Part shown: in pieces, positions 1 through 13,198 of the stretch
Layout: the number at the start of each line of letters is the position of its first letter
How positions within the stretch are numbered: the stretch's first letter is position 1
Source: Helochares maculicollis
Taxonomy: Eukaryota > Arthropoda > Insecta > Coleoptera > Hydrophilidae
Assembly: GCA_033557835.1 (NCBI GenBank)
Contig: JAWQRO010000239.1
Location: 1-46,903 of the forward strand
DNA length: 46,903 bases
Direction: 5' to 3'
The notes under the pieces: generated by a model
The model's database searches: none
Seen by the model: the letters and a program-made list of their open reading frames with translations, nothing else
Told to the model about the DNA's origin: nothing
Position numbers and translations under genes: made by a program

Positions 1-65
1 ATTGGTGCAAATTACTTGGAACTATTTTTTTGTTATCAAAAATACATTTATTTCAACATAAAATT

Positions 66-850
66 TTATTGATCATAATGATCATCACTGATTACGACGT
101 TCTCCCATCTCTCAAGCATGAATTCCATCCAAAAGCAGGTATCGTGTTTAAGACGATCCCAGTTGCATGTTCCTCCCGTCAGAGAAACAAATAATCTGAA
201 AAACCAATGTTCGGTGAATACGGAATTACTTATAGTTTTATAAATATATTTTTCTGACTTCTACGATATAAGGTCAAGCATTGTCATGCAAAAGAATATC
301 TTTGCTATGTCTTTTTTCCTATACTGGTAGATTATTGAAATGAACGGCTGAAACGAATAAATTGTAGCCTGTACTGATATGCTCATAATGGATTTATCAG
401 GTTGTAGCAGCTGATAACACACAACATCATTTTGGTCCCACCAGATATACAGCATAACCTCTAAACTAACAATATTTGGCTTTGAAGTTGAACGTAACGA
501 GTTACCGGACATGACATAGTATTTTATTTTTCTTCGGCTTATCATAGAACATTCATTTCCGAATATTTGTTTGCCTTTCAATTAGCAATTTCATATCTCT
601 CCGGTTTACTTTATGCGGAAACAAAGTCCCAAGCATTAGAACCATTCCTATGGAATTTATTTGTATTAAACCTGCTTGTAGGTTAATTGCAAATGTGTCA
701 ACAAAGTCCTTCGTTGAGCAATGTTATCAGTTCTTTATCTTTTTTTGGCAATCCAGAGCGACACTTGTTTTTAAAGCTAAAATCACAATTCTTGACAACT
801 TGAAACTAATTTTTATGTGATTTTACAGTTGAAGTATTGTCATTATAAGC
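66..850 (-). mobile_element. Degenerate mariner transposase (copy 1)
   Basis: Minus-strand reading shows the mariner transposase in order across frame breaks. Near 740-850 are remnants of the helix-turn-helix linker (CRSGLPKKDKELITLLNEG). Then come a segment like WVPHEL-ERD, the catalytic-core piece KPNIVSLEVMLYIWWDQND with YQLLQPDKS (261-480), an HDNA-like remnant near 285, and the C-terminus LERWENVVISDD ending at a stop at 66-68. Several stops and frameshifts make it inactive. The sequence just left of the stop (1-65) may hold the 3' end of the element. Confidence 0.8.
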
Positions 851-1389
851 AAAACATGTTTTTTAAGAGACAAACCAATCGACTTTAGTACTTTTGAAGT
901 TGCCTGATTGTGAGTCGCAGAACTTTGCTGGTACATACCGGAAAATTGATAAACGCTGAAACAGCGGTAGAAGACTGGGATGAATCCAGGTAGCACGTCA
1001 CCAGTGTAGACAAAGGAAATGCCAAAAAAGGACGAAATTCAGATTAGAAACAAATTATTCGTTGCTCAATTGAAGACGTGGTAGAGCGTAGTTCGTAAGT
1101 TAGTTGTTAGTTTTTTACATTATTGTAACACGTCGCCTGAAAAGATCGTAGGATAAACATAGTGTCCACCTTCAGACGATACTAGTCAAAATTTCATGAC
1201 ACTCTTATGACTACAAATGATTTTATTGACGCTACTTTTGTGACGTTGAAAATAATTCTTTCAAACCAATTTCGTTTGTACATATTTGACGAGAAGAAGC
1301 ATTATTTAAGCCAATTCTTGGTTTCATAAGTATAATTCGTACTCTGCTCTCTCATAATAAATGAAAGAAAAGTGATTTGCTGCCTTCAG

Positions 1390-2215
1390 AAGCCAAACCA
1401 TAAACACGAAGTCCACAAAATCGTTTTGACAAACCATAAAATGAAGTAACAGACGATAATTAAAACGTTAGTAGTATTAAAGAAATAGTTTTCTATATTG
1501 TTTATGAAAATTTGTTCATGGAAAAGCTATTTTAAAAATAGGTGTCGCCTTTGCACACACTGGTTCAAAAATAACAACATGTGGATAACTCCAAGAGCTA
1601 TTTAAAGCTGTTTTGGTGACAAGATAAAAATGCTTTTGACGTCAGTATGTAACAATAGACGAAACTTGGACCCATCACTTCATTTCTGAGTCAAATCAGC
1701 ATCCACCCAGAGAACCTCGTCTAAAGTGGCCAAAGGCGCATCTGGGAGCTGCTAAAGCTATCGTGCACGTATTTTAGGCTGCATGTGGAGTTTTGTTTGT
1801 TAATTACTTTGAAGAAGGAAACGCCATTAACAGCGATCTGTACATGACCCATCTATAGCCTCAGAAGAGGAATATCTGCAAACACGGTTCCATATGTAAA
1901 CAAAAAGTGTGCCCTAATCCCAAGATAATGCGCTTCCTCACAAGCCTTGACTACCATAGAACAAGCTACACTCTAAATTGTTCCCACGCTCGTCGAATTC
2001 GCCAGACTTAGCTCCCAATGGCTTTTTACTGTTCAAAGACTTCAAGACAATACCCTCCTGTACGAGATTTGGCTTGAATAAAAATATGATCGCTAAACTA
2101 AAGCTCGAGAACAAATATAAGTCATTCTATGAGAAAGGTACCAAAATCTTAGAAGTGCTTTGGAATGACTTTTCAGCCGATCTGTTACTCTTGGAGGGAC
2201 CTGTAATAAAATGGT
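1390..2215 (+). mobile_element. Degenerate mariner transposase (copy 2, mellifera-like)
   Basis: Plus strand. Pieces in different frames read HEVHKIVLTNHK, NLFMEKLF, VDNSKSYLKLFW, VTIDETWTHHFISES, GVLFVNYFEEGNAINSDLY and SNSPDLAPNGFLLFKDFK, then YEKGTKILEVLWND. These follow the mellifera/cecropia style of mariner (DETWIHH, DYLEKGKTINSDYY, SPDLAPSDFFLF). The third catalytic Asp of the SDFFLF motif is Asn here. With stops and frameshifts it is inactive. Similarity may extend left to about 1240. Confidence 0.8.
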
Positions 2216-5200
2216 GTGCCTTATTTTCTAACAGTTATTTTTATATTTTATCTGCATGAAACCACCGAAATTAGCAGTCTTTATACAACAGACTAATAAA
2301 GGAACGTTTTTGTGAAAGAATTCGACTTCAAGATTTTGGCTGGACTTTGAGGACCTCTAAATCAAATTGGACCATTTAGGTCGCCAAGATACCAAAATTT
2401 CTTAAATATATTATTGTACAAAGCTCAAACTTCAAGCGTTGAAATTTGCTGTCGGATAATTTGAAAATATGCGCTAGTTTTGTGTGAAAAATTGATCTCT
2501 GAGACTATTTGAATTAACATCCTTATTTTTTAGTTAGTATGATTTCATTTTCATTATTTATTATCAAGAATAATGATTATTAAATAAACATTCAAGATTT
2601 TAACGGATTTTTCATGCATTATTAATACCAGTATTGATAGATATGTATTAAATTAACCACTCTGGAATTTTTATTTGCTTTCCAATTAATTTCACCAAAT
2701 GGTATTGCGCATACAGGAACTACTTTAGTACCCGTTGAGTTTCACAAACCAATATTTGCAAATCAAACACCACATGCAAGTTTTACGATTTCGCAAGAAA
2801 GCAAGAGTTTTCTCGAGACGAAATGTAAAGATTGTTTCTAAAGCACAGATTTAATTCCATCGGAGTTATTTAACGCCAATTATTTTATGGTGTAAGGTCG
2901 GACTTTAAACAGTAGAGCGGAGTTAAAGTACACTTTCATTAGCATTTTGTAAGTAGTCTCGATTAGTAATGCATGTTATTTGCAGTGTGTAAAATAATAA
3001 ATCTTGTCTTGGCTGCTTCCTTTACACGTCGAAAAAATAGAAAGTGAAGAATTTAATTTTGAAGTTGCATTCAAGGCAAAAGAACATGACTTCATTAGAG
3101 GCTTGTTGTAAAAATCGGTGGCTCGTTTAATTTGACGTGCTGGATGATTAATTATTGCGCGCTCCTTGAGTTATCCTTCTGAATATCCTGCAAATTTCTC
3201 GCTAATGCTTGTTAAACAAATTCTGTTCTCCTGCTCATTCAACACCTTTTGTTCCTCTGCACTGAGATGCCATTTTCGAAATTGAAATTCTATCGCGCAA
3301 TTTTTTATTTCGTAGAGGAAGCGATTTGTCAAGTGGAGCTTTTGTGCAAAGCACAAAGCGAGCAAGATAATAATTTCGTACTTAATTGAAATCGCATCCA
3401 CATGTCGTGTCTTTCTTGCCTTTACGTCCGTACTTAGAAAGTTCAGATCGTGATTGCAAATATACTTAAGATGAAAATTATGCATTCTATTTGGCAAGTG
3501 CAGAAAGTTGGCGTTTTATAGTGTTTTTTCCGTGAAAACTTCACCTAAAATGTACTTCCTTAAACCAAATGCCAAGGAGTTCATACGTTTGATTTATCGA
3601 AAGGTTAGGAGATGGAGACGTCGTGAACAATTAGAGGTATCAGGTTTCGAGATCTGGTTATGGGCTATTTTTTGGTATTTCGCATATTGGACTGCACGAG
3701 AAACGCTGGGTTTTTGTATTCCCGCGCTATTTAACACCTCGATACTAATAAATATCGTAGGATAACCATTGTTGTATAATTGTGGTCTAAGCTATGCCTG
3801 TTGTAAGGATGGAGCAATGCCATTCATATTAAAATTAAAGAGGTGATTAGGATCTGCGGTGGGATAGTTGCTTAATTGCATGGGATATCTTAATGCACGA
3901 TTTTTACAGGCACGGACCAGAGGTCATTTCTTCATTATTCATTTGTTTATACATTTAGTACTTTTGCTGAAAGCAATTATTAAATTGGAGGACTATTTCC
4001 TACTAAACCTGCCCTATTAATGACTACAATTTGGTCTGTATAATCCCTAAATTAATGATCTCCTTCCGTATTAGCATTGCATTTTCTCGTAAATTACATT
4101 CACGAAACGCTCATAGAGAGCCATCAGGAGAGGCATGGGATCCCAGATGTTGATAGCGGGCAGAGTCGAGCGAATAATATGCGTACAAGACGTGACAAAG
4201 GCTAATTTGGAGACAAATTACAGTCCAGTACATGATTAGAAATCCAGTAGTATGCAATTTTCTGTTGATTACAATAATTTGGATCGACAAAGTACTCGTA
4301 TGTCTTGCCGAAGTACTGATTACATGCATTTAACTGTTTCACACGATTATTAATAGCCGGCGATTGGCCGGCCGGTGCATTCTACAAACAGAACTATCTA
4401 TGATTCTACAAAAGCAGCGATGATGAAGCTTGTAATCTAGGTACATGAAAGAGCGAATCTGTATAACAGAATAGGCCTTGTGACAGAGACATCCAGTTGC
4501 ATTCATAGCTCTAGAAGATGGATGTGCAAGTATATTTATTACACTCTTGCAGCCAGCGAAAGTGTGAGAATTTGTATTTAATGTGCATAGAAAATGGAAA
4601 AACACCATCGAGGATGCATATCATTCTCGAATATAATGCCTGACAAAATGCTAGACTTGCAAGCGAGCCTATTCAAAGCCACAACCTTGAGTTACACAGG
4701 CAAGCTAATTATTTGCGTTCGAAATGGGTTTTTTTCCCTGAGAAGTTTTAATTATTTTAAACAATTTGTCAACGTAATTAGCGGTAATTTTATGGTTCTA
4801 AACGGAACACATCGTGAAGTGTCGAATTTTTTGCCTGCTTGCTGCTTGCATGTGCATATTTTTGAAGGATCAGAGGTAAAAGTTTCCTATTTTGTACATG
4901 CTTATTATGCTTACAAACAAAAACAATGTAATTAACCAAGTAGATATGAAATCAAGTGTTTAATTTTTTGTTAGGTTGACGTTATTTGAAATTCTTTGGT
5001 AATAGCATAAATGCCCAGGCATGTTCATTTTTATTCAAAGCATCTTCGAACTTGTTATGCTAACCTAAAATCAAGTTTTGTTTTAATTTTATACTTTATA
5101 GTTTTAAAATTTCCATCATCATTAATGGAAAATCTGCAGAATTGGTAGTGAATGTACCCCTAAATGGAATTTAAAATAAACTCGTCAAATAAATGATCGT

Positions 5201-8200
5201 ATCTGTAAATAATAAAAATATAAACATCCATTCTTTGAGGTGTAAAATAGTAGTACTAATATTGAAATAAAAAGTAAATCCTGAGCAGTCTTCTTGAAAT
5301 TTCAGTTCACGAAAATGTAAAACGGGCAAGCGAAAAACGCTTAGAAAATACAGAGAACCACAAAAATTTCACAATCTAGTTATCGAAACATAGAGAGTTT
5401 TATTTTATAGCCAGAATAGTTTATCTTGGAATCCCTTACAAAGGATCTTCGGAAATAAACTATGGTCTAAATTAACCATAAATATCCAGAAAGACTAACA
5501 ATCATAGTAAATGCTGAAAGATTCCTGAAAACTCTCTGAGGATATTAATGCTTGTACATTCTGAAAAATCTACCACTTTGTTTTATATATTTTGTATCAC
5601 ATTCAATTGCAAAGTAATAATAAATATCTATTTCTACTTTCCCTAGTGTTGAAACTAAATCTTCATCTTAAAAGCTTGAGAGTTTATAATGTGTATCTTT
5701 GAAAACATTTCTGACTTTTTAATCTATTAAAAACTGGACCCGTAATTTTTAGATATGAAAAATTTTACATTTAGATTTATTCCTTGTCTTTCAATTTTAG
5801 ATTTTTATAAATCCTAGACTTGTTGTTACCATAGCCCTATAAATGCAATAAAACCGATCTCAACAAGAAACTGATTTTTGGCACGTCATTTTCGCTTGAA
5901 ATCATCGTTTTAATCTTGAGACTTAGATAATTGCAGTCTGAACCCTTAAGTAAACACATAAACAACTTCGCTTAATTTTAGAAATTCTGAATTTTTTAAT
6001 CCTGAAACCATGACTTCTTCATTTTTCATATTATAAGTTTAGATTAGTGTTTGTATACTATACATATACGTAAACTGAGATGTTAGGAATGGAGCTTTAG
6101 ACTAAAAGTGTTTGAACATTCAAGTAAGTATTGTAACACAAAATTTCATATTATCTAGATGGCTGATTACATTGCTTTTGGGTCAAAGCGAATAAACATC
6201 TAATCAGTATTTACAAAAGAAGCAAGCTTCTGAACCAAATCAGCGAGCAACAAACACATAAAATTGGACGCTTCAAGATGATTTTCTAATAAAAACTCTA
6301 GTTTTTCTGGGGCAGGCAAGCAGCTTAAGTCACCCAAAAAATACTTTTATTTGGCTTTCAGTTTATATACAACATAATTTTAAAATAACGTGTAACCCAT
6401 CTAATTTAGTTTATGAAACCAACCAATCAGATACATTTGTCGTAAAATTCGGAAAGAAAAAGTTGAGATAAAGTGTAATTTTTCTCGACAGCGTGTTTCA
6501 AATGAGGCAAATATTTAAATTTTATTCCTACAATCATAATAACAAACTCCCTGTCGATAAGCAGCGGCTAAGAATCTTTTATGGCCCGGCTGGTGCGGTT
6601 GTAAAAATGTAACGCGTGGCCATAAAAACGTCCATAGTCCCGATTTTTATATTCATAGAAAGTGTAAGACAAAAAGTTAAAATTTAATCTCTTCTACAAT
6701 TAATAAAGTTTATTAGCTCGTGCAGATACCCGGCATTCTTCCGCACGGCAGCACCCATCAACCGACGCCCTACAACACCATAAAACGAATACCAAGATTT
6801 TTTACAACCTCTTCGCCGTTGAACACACAAATCTCAGGATTTTGTAGCGCAACCAGAGGCTGTGCCAAGTCAACGTGTACAAAAAGATATCACAAGAAGC
6901 ATAAAAATGGCAATTCACTACCACAGGTGGTTCTCTTTAATGGTCTCTTCGATGGTTACTCAACAACTGCGCGAGGTATCTCCATTTGCGATACACATAA
7001 ATGCCCCACATACAAAACCTCATTTTGTAGTAAAAATGCAAAGGCAAGCAACTAGAAAGGATGAAAATCGCCACGGACATTTCGAAAGTGTACCTATTTC
7101 TTTTCTTGTCAACTATTTTACATCTGCGTCTGTGCCTGTTTTTGCCGATGGAGATGTCTCGAAATGGACTGAGCGGTTTCGTCGTAATTAAGTCGTCTCC
7201 GCGTCATTGTTTAGACGTACATTTATTCAAATAAACGTCCGAACGTGAAAGATTGCATAAAACGCTGCACCTAAACACGTTATTATTGAGAATTTGCCGT
7301 GGATGCCCTCTAGGCACAATGCTTCACTTGCATTGCTTTTCCGTTTCAGCCTGCCAATACAGTTAGAACGTGCACCGAGTCTTTACACTTTTTAAGTTGC
7401 CATTTTTTCTGACAATTTACCATCTTCGAATCCTGAAGACTTTAGCGAATCTTCCCTGCAAAATTTGTTCATGCATTTGCTATATTTTATAGCTTTGATT
7501 AAATACCCGCATAATCTCGGTGGTAAAATATTAAAAACATATCGAGTGTGTAGTGGAGAAAGCCTATGAAGAATAGCCGCGGCATAGCGCCGAGTTAACA
7601 GTAGGTTACTAAATTACATTGCGATTTTTTAATGTAACCTGAAACACGGCCATTGTATAGAATAACATACTGCAATTTCATTTGCTGAAATTCCCCGGCA
7701 TTCCGTTTTTGTTCCTTTGAATAGAATGTAAATTACCTTGCCTCCACAAAGACATATACTTCATTTGCATTTGCATTATGAAGATGATCGAATATCTACT
7801 TGAGTATATGCATTCTGAACGTACACATTATTTATTAAGCCTTTAAAGAAGACAATTAAAAGTCAGTCCTTACTTGATTTGCGGGAGAAATTTCCATTGG
7901 CTTGGGAAGGGCTTTTTGTGTTTGGAAGTTCTGAAAAACTCTATGATGGACGGTTGTGATTTGTTCTCGTTTCCAATGTAAGAACAGAAAGTTGCTGGAA
8001 CTCTGCCTATTTTACCAATGTCAGTCTTAGTAAATCTACGACTTGCATCTGGAATTTTAATGTTAACTAACACCCAGCCAACTCCTGACGTAACACCTTA
8101 CTATATAATATCTATACTTTGTAACAGCTATTGAATTACAATGCAAAAATATTACCGGCAATTATCGGCAGCAATTCCTCACCTTCTGTCATTTGCAAGT

Positions 8201-8969
8201 GAATAGAAATTCAAACCGCTTATATTGATGCATCGCCAACAATCGTTCACCAATAACTTGGCTGCTTATCCCAAATCAATCATCGCCCCAAGCTTCAAAA
8301 CGAACCATTCCAAAAGCATCCTAGAAGTCCAACATCAATTACGAAATTTCTGCAAGCAGCTTTCTATTTGATCTAAAATATTAATCGTTCTTCATAAACA
8401 TATTGCTGATCGATAATATTGACAACTAATAGAGTTTCGCAATTACGATAGCCATTTAGCTACGCCATCGCCACGCTACGCCATCGTATCGTCACGGTTA
8501 AATGTCATAACAAAACTAATATTATATGATATGAATCAGGTGAAATTACGTACGGCACCATTAGGGCGCTGCACGCCGAGAATCTAATGGATTTAGTGAA
8601 ATTTTTATGAGTGATGATTGGCCAAGTGCTTTCATTGCGCTCAGAATCTAGAAAGGGGTCCACGTGTAAAATTTCCACTTTTATTAACAAATCCTTACTC
8701 TCCTGGCGTTAGTTATGATTATATCTCTACCGAGTCTTTGTAATCATACGAGGGATGTGCTTTATATATTGCATACAGACATAGAGGACGCCACTAATTA
8801 CATTAAAAAAGTCCACTTGTGGTTAACTTAGATCCAAAGTTTCAGTGTGATGCTTACAAATGTTTACCTACAGCGAGCTATTAAACTTCACAAGCTATTT
8901 GGATTGTGGAATTAAATCTAGAACATTTTGAGTGGTACTTTTTTACAATTTTTGAAGAAAATTATCTCG
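2216..8969. other. Non-coding stretch, no gene supported; possible regulatory DNA
   Basis: No open frame here has a recognisable domain or credible splice partners. The stretches 3.1-3.5 kb and 3.8-4.6 kb are less AT-rich and non-repetitive, with homeodomain-type cores (gattaattatt near 3146, cttaattg) and a nuclear-receptor-like half site (agaggtca near 3921). 4.9-6.5 kb is AT-rich and featureless. 6.55-7.35 kb is again more GC-rich and holds a 10-bp inverted repeat. A short direct repeat (two gctacgccatcg units) lies at about 8459-8490. Confidence 0.35.
6577..6627. repeat. Short inverted repeat TTTTATGGCC / GGCCATAAAA
   Basis: Perfect 10-bp arms at 6577-6586 and 6618-6627 with a 31-base spacer. 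TTTATGG/CCATAAA resembles posterior Hox or caudal binding sites, so this may be a regulatory site, or chance. Confidence 0.4.
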
Positions 8970-9800
8970 GCAACAATGGCTTGCCGAGTTAGTTTCTGAT
9001 TTTGGCAATAAAGCCTCAACACCAGTCAACAATTTTTCAGTAGCATGGCGAATTCAAACACTGAAGGACAAGTCTGAGCGACCATCGACAGACAGGTCTA
9101 TCAAAAACCATAGTCACCCCGGAAAACATGGATGCTGCGCGTTACCTCATCATGGAAGATATATGTCATATATCATGAGATCTTGGTTTTATTGGGAATT
9201 TCGAAGCCCGTAATTTAAAATTGCTTGCTGAAGAATTTTGTATAATATAATTAGATGCTGGTTGGATACCACAACTCCTGAGCTCTAGAGCAATTCAACG
9301 CAAAAATCTTGAAATAGATGCACAGTTATCGTCAGGGGTGATGAATCGTGGATTTATTCATATGAGATGGCAAATCAACGCCAGTCGTCAGTTTGGGTGT
9401 TCCAAGAAAAAGAAAATCGTCAAAGTTATCAATTATCAAAGTTTGTCTAAAAATATGATCGCCGCATTTTTCTCAAAAACAGGTCATGCAGTAACAATTA
9501 ATCTATAAAATCTGCTAATTGATATGGAATCATTTGTTTGTCACAAGTAAACGTTGAGTGTCGAATCGTTCTCCACCAAAACAATCCAACATACTATTAT
9601 ATTTTTAGAGTGACAAAGCGTGGAATTGTTAGACAATTCGCCATACAGTCCCGATCCAAGTCCCAATTTTTTCACTTTCCCAAACATCAAGAATGGCTTG
9701 CATGGTCATAAGTCACCAGAAGGGGGCGTTGACGCAAATTTAATTATCAAAGACAAACATCCTAGCAGGCAACTTGCATATTGGTTGTAGTTTATATGCT
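8970..9800 (+). mobile_element. Degenerate mariner transposase (copy 3)
   Basis: Plus strand. Remnants include KDKSERPSTDRS (near 9063), a GISKPVI piece (near 9200), GDESWIYSYEMANQRQSS (first catalytic Asp region, near 9340), LHQNNPTY in place of HHDNAPAH, and SPYSPDPSPNFFTFPNIKN (near 9640). This is another mariner lineage, related to elements with ETKQQSSEW and FFLFPKLK. The catalytic Asp positions are partly lost and frames are broken. Confidence 0.75.
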
Positions 9801-10000
9801 GAAGTAGTGCTTGTATCACGTTGAGGCTTGCCCTATTTCAAGTCCAGTAATACCAAAAAAAAACCTACGAAGATATGAAAAGGATACAAAAAATGCTCCA
9901 AAAAAACGCTACGTTAACAAATTTGTGAAAACAAGTGTTGACAAATAATTGATATAGCTCAAATACTTGCTACATGCGAAGCATCTACTTATGAGGAGTG

Positions 10001-10190
10001 TAAGAGAACGCTTTTAATATTCGAGTAAAGCGGGGCAAAGCATTTCTGGATATAAGAAACTGAAATTGAAGATCTTAAGTGCCGAGCGAAACGAGGCATA
10101 GCGGTATGTTTCCGGATCTAAGAAGGTTAAGTTGATGTTTTTAATGGCACAGCAAAACGAGGCACTGAACTAGGTTTCTGACTACAAGAA
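10001..10190. repeat. Diverged tandem repeat, units of about 56-66 bp
   Basis: Units begin near 10029 (agcggggcaaagc), 10085 (agcgaaacgaggc) and 10151 (agcaaaacgaggc), with a partial unit before. The gaagatcttaagtgccgagc and ggttaagttgatgtttttaa parts resemble the terminal motif of the larger array at 13.2-14.5 kb, so the two probably belong to one repeat family. Confidence 0.6.
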
Positions 10191-12716
10191 GTACCATTCC
10201 TAGATATTAGTTATCGAATAATAATACATAAAAGAATAACATATCCATTGAAACCGGTTAAGCTAATATACTGGAGAATATTGAGTACAGGCACTCGACA
10301 TCTTTACACATGGTCTACTGGACGAAGCTTGGTCAATGGTAGGAAATGCAATTCCTCTATTTCCAGTCTTTTAGATACTCTAAACGTTTCCGTTACTTGA
10401 TATGCAAATAATGCAACAATGGGCTGGTTGGCTTTCATACCAAAGCGAGTATGTTTTCTGCACATTGCAAACAGTGGAAAGGCGTAAACGGATCGGTTGT
10501 TCTAACGGTGAGTACTGTGGGCTATTGAATAGCAGAACTGGTACTTCGATGGCCTTTATAAATATGCAGATATAAATACTTCAGATATTAAACGGATGAA
10601 ATGCAGTTGCAACGTAAAAAAGCGTTGTTAATTTATGCAACACACGTGGATAACTAATGTTGTTAATTGCAGGTTCTCGTTCCTCTTAGTGTCTACATAC
10701 GTTCTATTTAAGTACTTGCTAGCAGACTTGCTCAATTACTGTACTATGTACTGACATTTATTTCGCCTTATAATACCCATTGATTATGCCGCTTATTAAT
10801 TAATTTATTCCATGGAGGATCTTAATAGGAAAACTACTGGAGGTGCGTAGTTATTACGCGAGATGGGAGTGTTGTGATTACTGCCGCATGAGATCTGGCT
10901 GCTTCATGTAATCTGCTTGCTTCGTGTAATCTGGTTGCTTTATGTGATCTGGTGCTTTAAGTGATCTCTCTGCTTCTTGTGCGGTTTCGGCTTTGAAGAA
11001 GTTTCCCAGGAGAAAGAGGAGCTAAATGACTCTAATGGTAATCTTGCACAAAGGAAGAAGCTAATGGGTATGTGCCGAGTAGAGTTCCCACTGAAGAAGC
11101 AGAATATGCGGCGCGAAGGAACCATGATGGCTAAGAATCGCAATCTAGACGAGACAACTTTTTACCCGGCAGTTCCACAACCACGCGCAAACGATTAAGA
11201 GAACGTTCTGCCCTAATTGTTTTCGATTTAATTTGTTTAAGCGATGACCAGCAATACGTTGTAATTATATTATTATTGTTTATACGATGATCGTCAAAGA
11301 GATGCATAAAAAGTGCGGTGGTAAATTACGATGGCGACGCGACGGTGTTTATGTTTACTTCTTGCCATGGCAAGGAGCTACTGGAACGTGGAGGAGTACG
11401 ATATTCAGTATGTCTAAAACTCGACTACCTAAGACAAATTTATAAAAGATATCAGCAAATTTACAACGTCGGCTTTAAAGATTTCATTACGCAAACAGAA
11501 AACATCGGAACCGAATTAGACATGTAAATTATATTTATTCTAATTATAAGTTGTAGCTAGAACCAACAATCTCAGAATTTTACATATATCACTCAGTACA
11601 AGCTTCGTTCAAAGCAATGCATTTGTCACTCGTTAGCGCAGCACAATAAACGTGGAGGAAATTATGTCTAAATTACCATAAAACACTATCACGAACTGGA
11701 GATTTAAAAATGTAAACAAGGTGCTAAGGTAGGAGCACTTTTAGTTCGACAAAAAAACAACACCATAAATCCTACGTTCTATTTCAAGCGGAGTGGTTTT
11801 GTGAAGTCGAGATGTAGATATACCAAGTGTGGTGTACCATTCATGCAGTAAACTACCAACTTCCTCCATTATTTCATCAACGAAAGCGTTCCAGTTTGCT
11901 TCTACGCGTAGAAGGAGGTGAAGAACGCAGGTGTTTTGGTTTTATCAGGTGTTAAATTAGCTTAGGCAGCCGCAATGTGCGTAGGTATTCTGCTAGTTAT
12001 GCCATGTCCTCACAAAACGAGCTAAATACAGTCACTAAACGAGCGAAATAGAATCACTAAAAAAAATATATATATATAACTTTAACGTAACACAAGCATT
12101 CTAACGAGTTTTCTTGCTGAGAGCGTGTTTTCTTGATCCCTTCTCATTTCAGAATAATGAAGTATTTTCAACATTGGTCGAGATGTACAATTCTTAAACA
12201 ATAAATCTCCATCAAGAGAGCGTTTATAGGTTTAGTAAAGCGTACACCCATTGATGGTCTTCTGAAAATGAAGGACTAGCTGGCTAAATTGAGAATGAGA
12301 ATAAATCGCAGCACAAAACCTTCACTTCAAGAAGTGAATAGTGTTCACCGGAATTCATAAGTAGCATTGAAACCAAGTACAATACGGTAAAATACTTGGC
12401 CATTCATCTACACGTTAAACTGAACTGGGGGAAGTACATAATAAAAAAATATGGAGAGTCTCCACTAAACATTCCCCCAAAAATATAAAGTTACAAATCA
12501 TAGCTTCAGTTGTCAAAGCATCTAGTTGGAAATTTTAAAGTTTCAAAAAGAATGTTTCCGCTACTCGAACAATCAGGATTTAATACAGATTCCTCGGTGA
12601 ACAAGCCTTTAAACATATTTCTTAGCACGAATGCCAGAAACGATCACCGATCACTCTCAGAGAGGGGCTCAGATCTGAGGCTGAGGCTGTAAACGACAAT
12701 TTTCCTTCTTTTTTCC
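10191..12716. other. Non-coding stretch, no gene supported
   Basis: Apart from the minisatellite at 10892-10981, I see no family. Small open frames at 10977-11198 and 11318-11527 have no recognised domain and no clear splice sites. A short (ta) run lies at about 12068-12080. Confidence 0.4.
10892..10981. repeat. Minisatellite of about 18 bp, five units
   Basis: Imperfect tandem units: gatctggctgcttcatgta, atctgcttgcttcgtgta, atctggttgctttatgtg, atctggtgctttaagtg, atctctctgcttcttgtg. Differences are mostly single bases. Confidence 0.8.
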
Positions 12717-13033
12717 TTCGGAATTAGACTGACAATGTATTGAGTTATAGTCACAGATGAATATATCCAGACCACGTGATCTCTGCAAACGCCGAAGCAC
12801 ATCCGATCTCTCTTGCCTTCAGAATTAGATTGACAATGTATTGAGTCATAGTCGCAAATGAATATTTCTCGATCTCTCTTCAACGGCCGAAACGGGGCGA
12901 AATACGTTCGACCTCTCTTAACTTCGGAATTAGACTGACAATGTATTGAGTCATAATCACAGATGAATATTTCCAGAACACGTGATCTCTTCAACGGTCG
13001 AGGTAGACCGAAGCACATCCGATCTCTTCAACT
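12717..13033. repeat. Three tandem copies of a 101-105-bp unit
   Basis: Copies start at about 12717, 12818 and 12923, each opening ttc(g/a)gaattaga(c/t)tgacaatgta followed by ttgagt(t/c)ata. The third copy ends near 13033. The repeat creates a long minus-strand open frame (12644-13018) with repeated EIFICDYDSIHCQSNSE; because the unit length varies and no family is recognised, I treat that frame as an artefact. Copies 1 and 3 contain cacgtgatctct. Confidence 0.85.
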
Positions 13034-13198
13034 TCCGAAAGTAGGCTGCGAATAAGATGATACGCTAATGGAATTTTTAAGGACATCTGATTTCGATGTC
13101 GGACGCATCAGGCTAAGAATAAAACACATTTTTATGTTTCCATTGAAAAAAATACTGTGGCACATTGATACTAAATCGCTTGTGAACAAAAAATGAGA

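Noticed and set aside
3508..3765. 85-codon frame with Trp/Arg-rich text
   Set aside because: Starts at a non-ATG codon, no family, and lies in a stretch better explained as non-coding.
6720..7191. Two overlapping open frames (111 and 109 codons)
   Set aside because: No domain, no splice context, and the two frames overlap; more likely chance in a GC-richer non-coding stretch.
12644..13018. 124-codon minus-strand frame with repeated peptide
   Set aside because: Produced by the 101-105-bp tandem repeat; the unit length changes frame between copies and no family is recognised.
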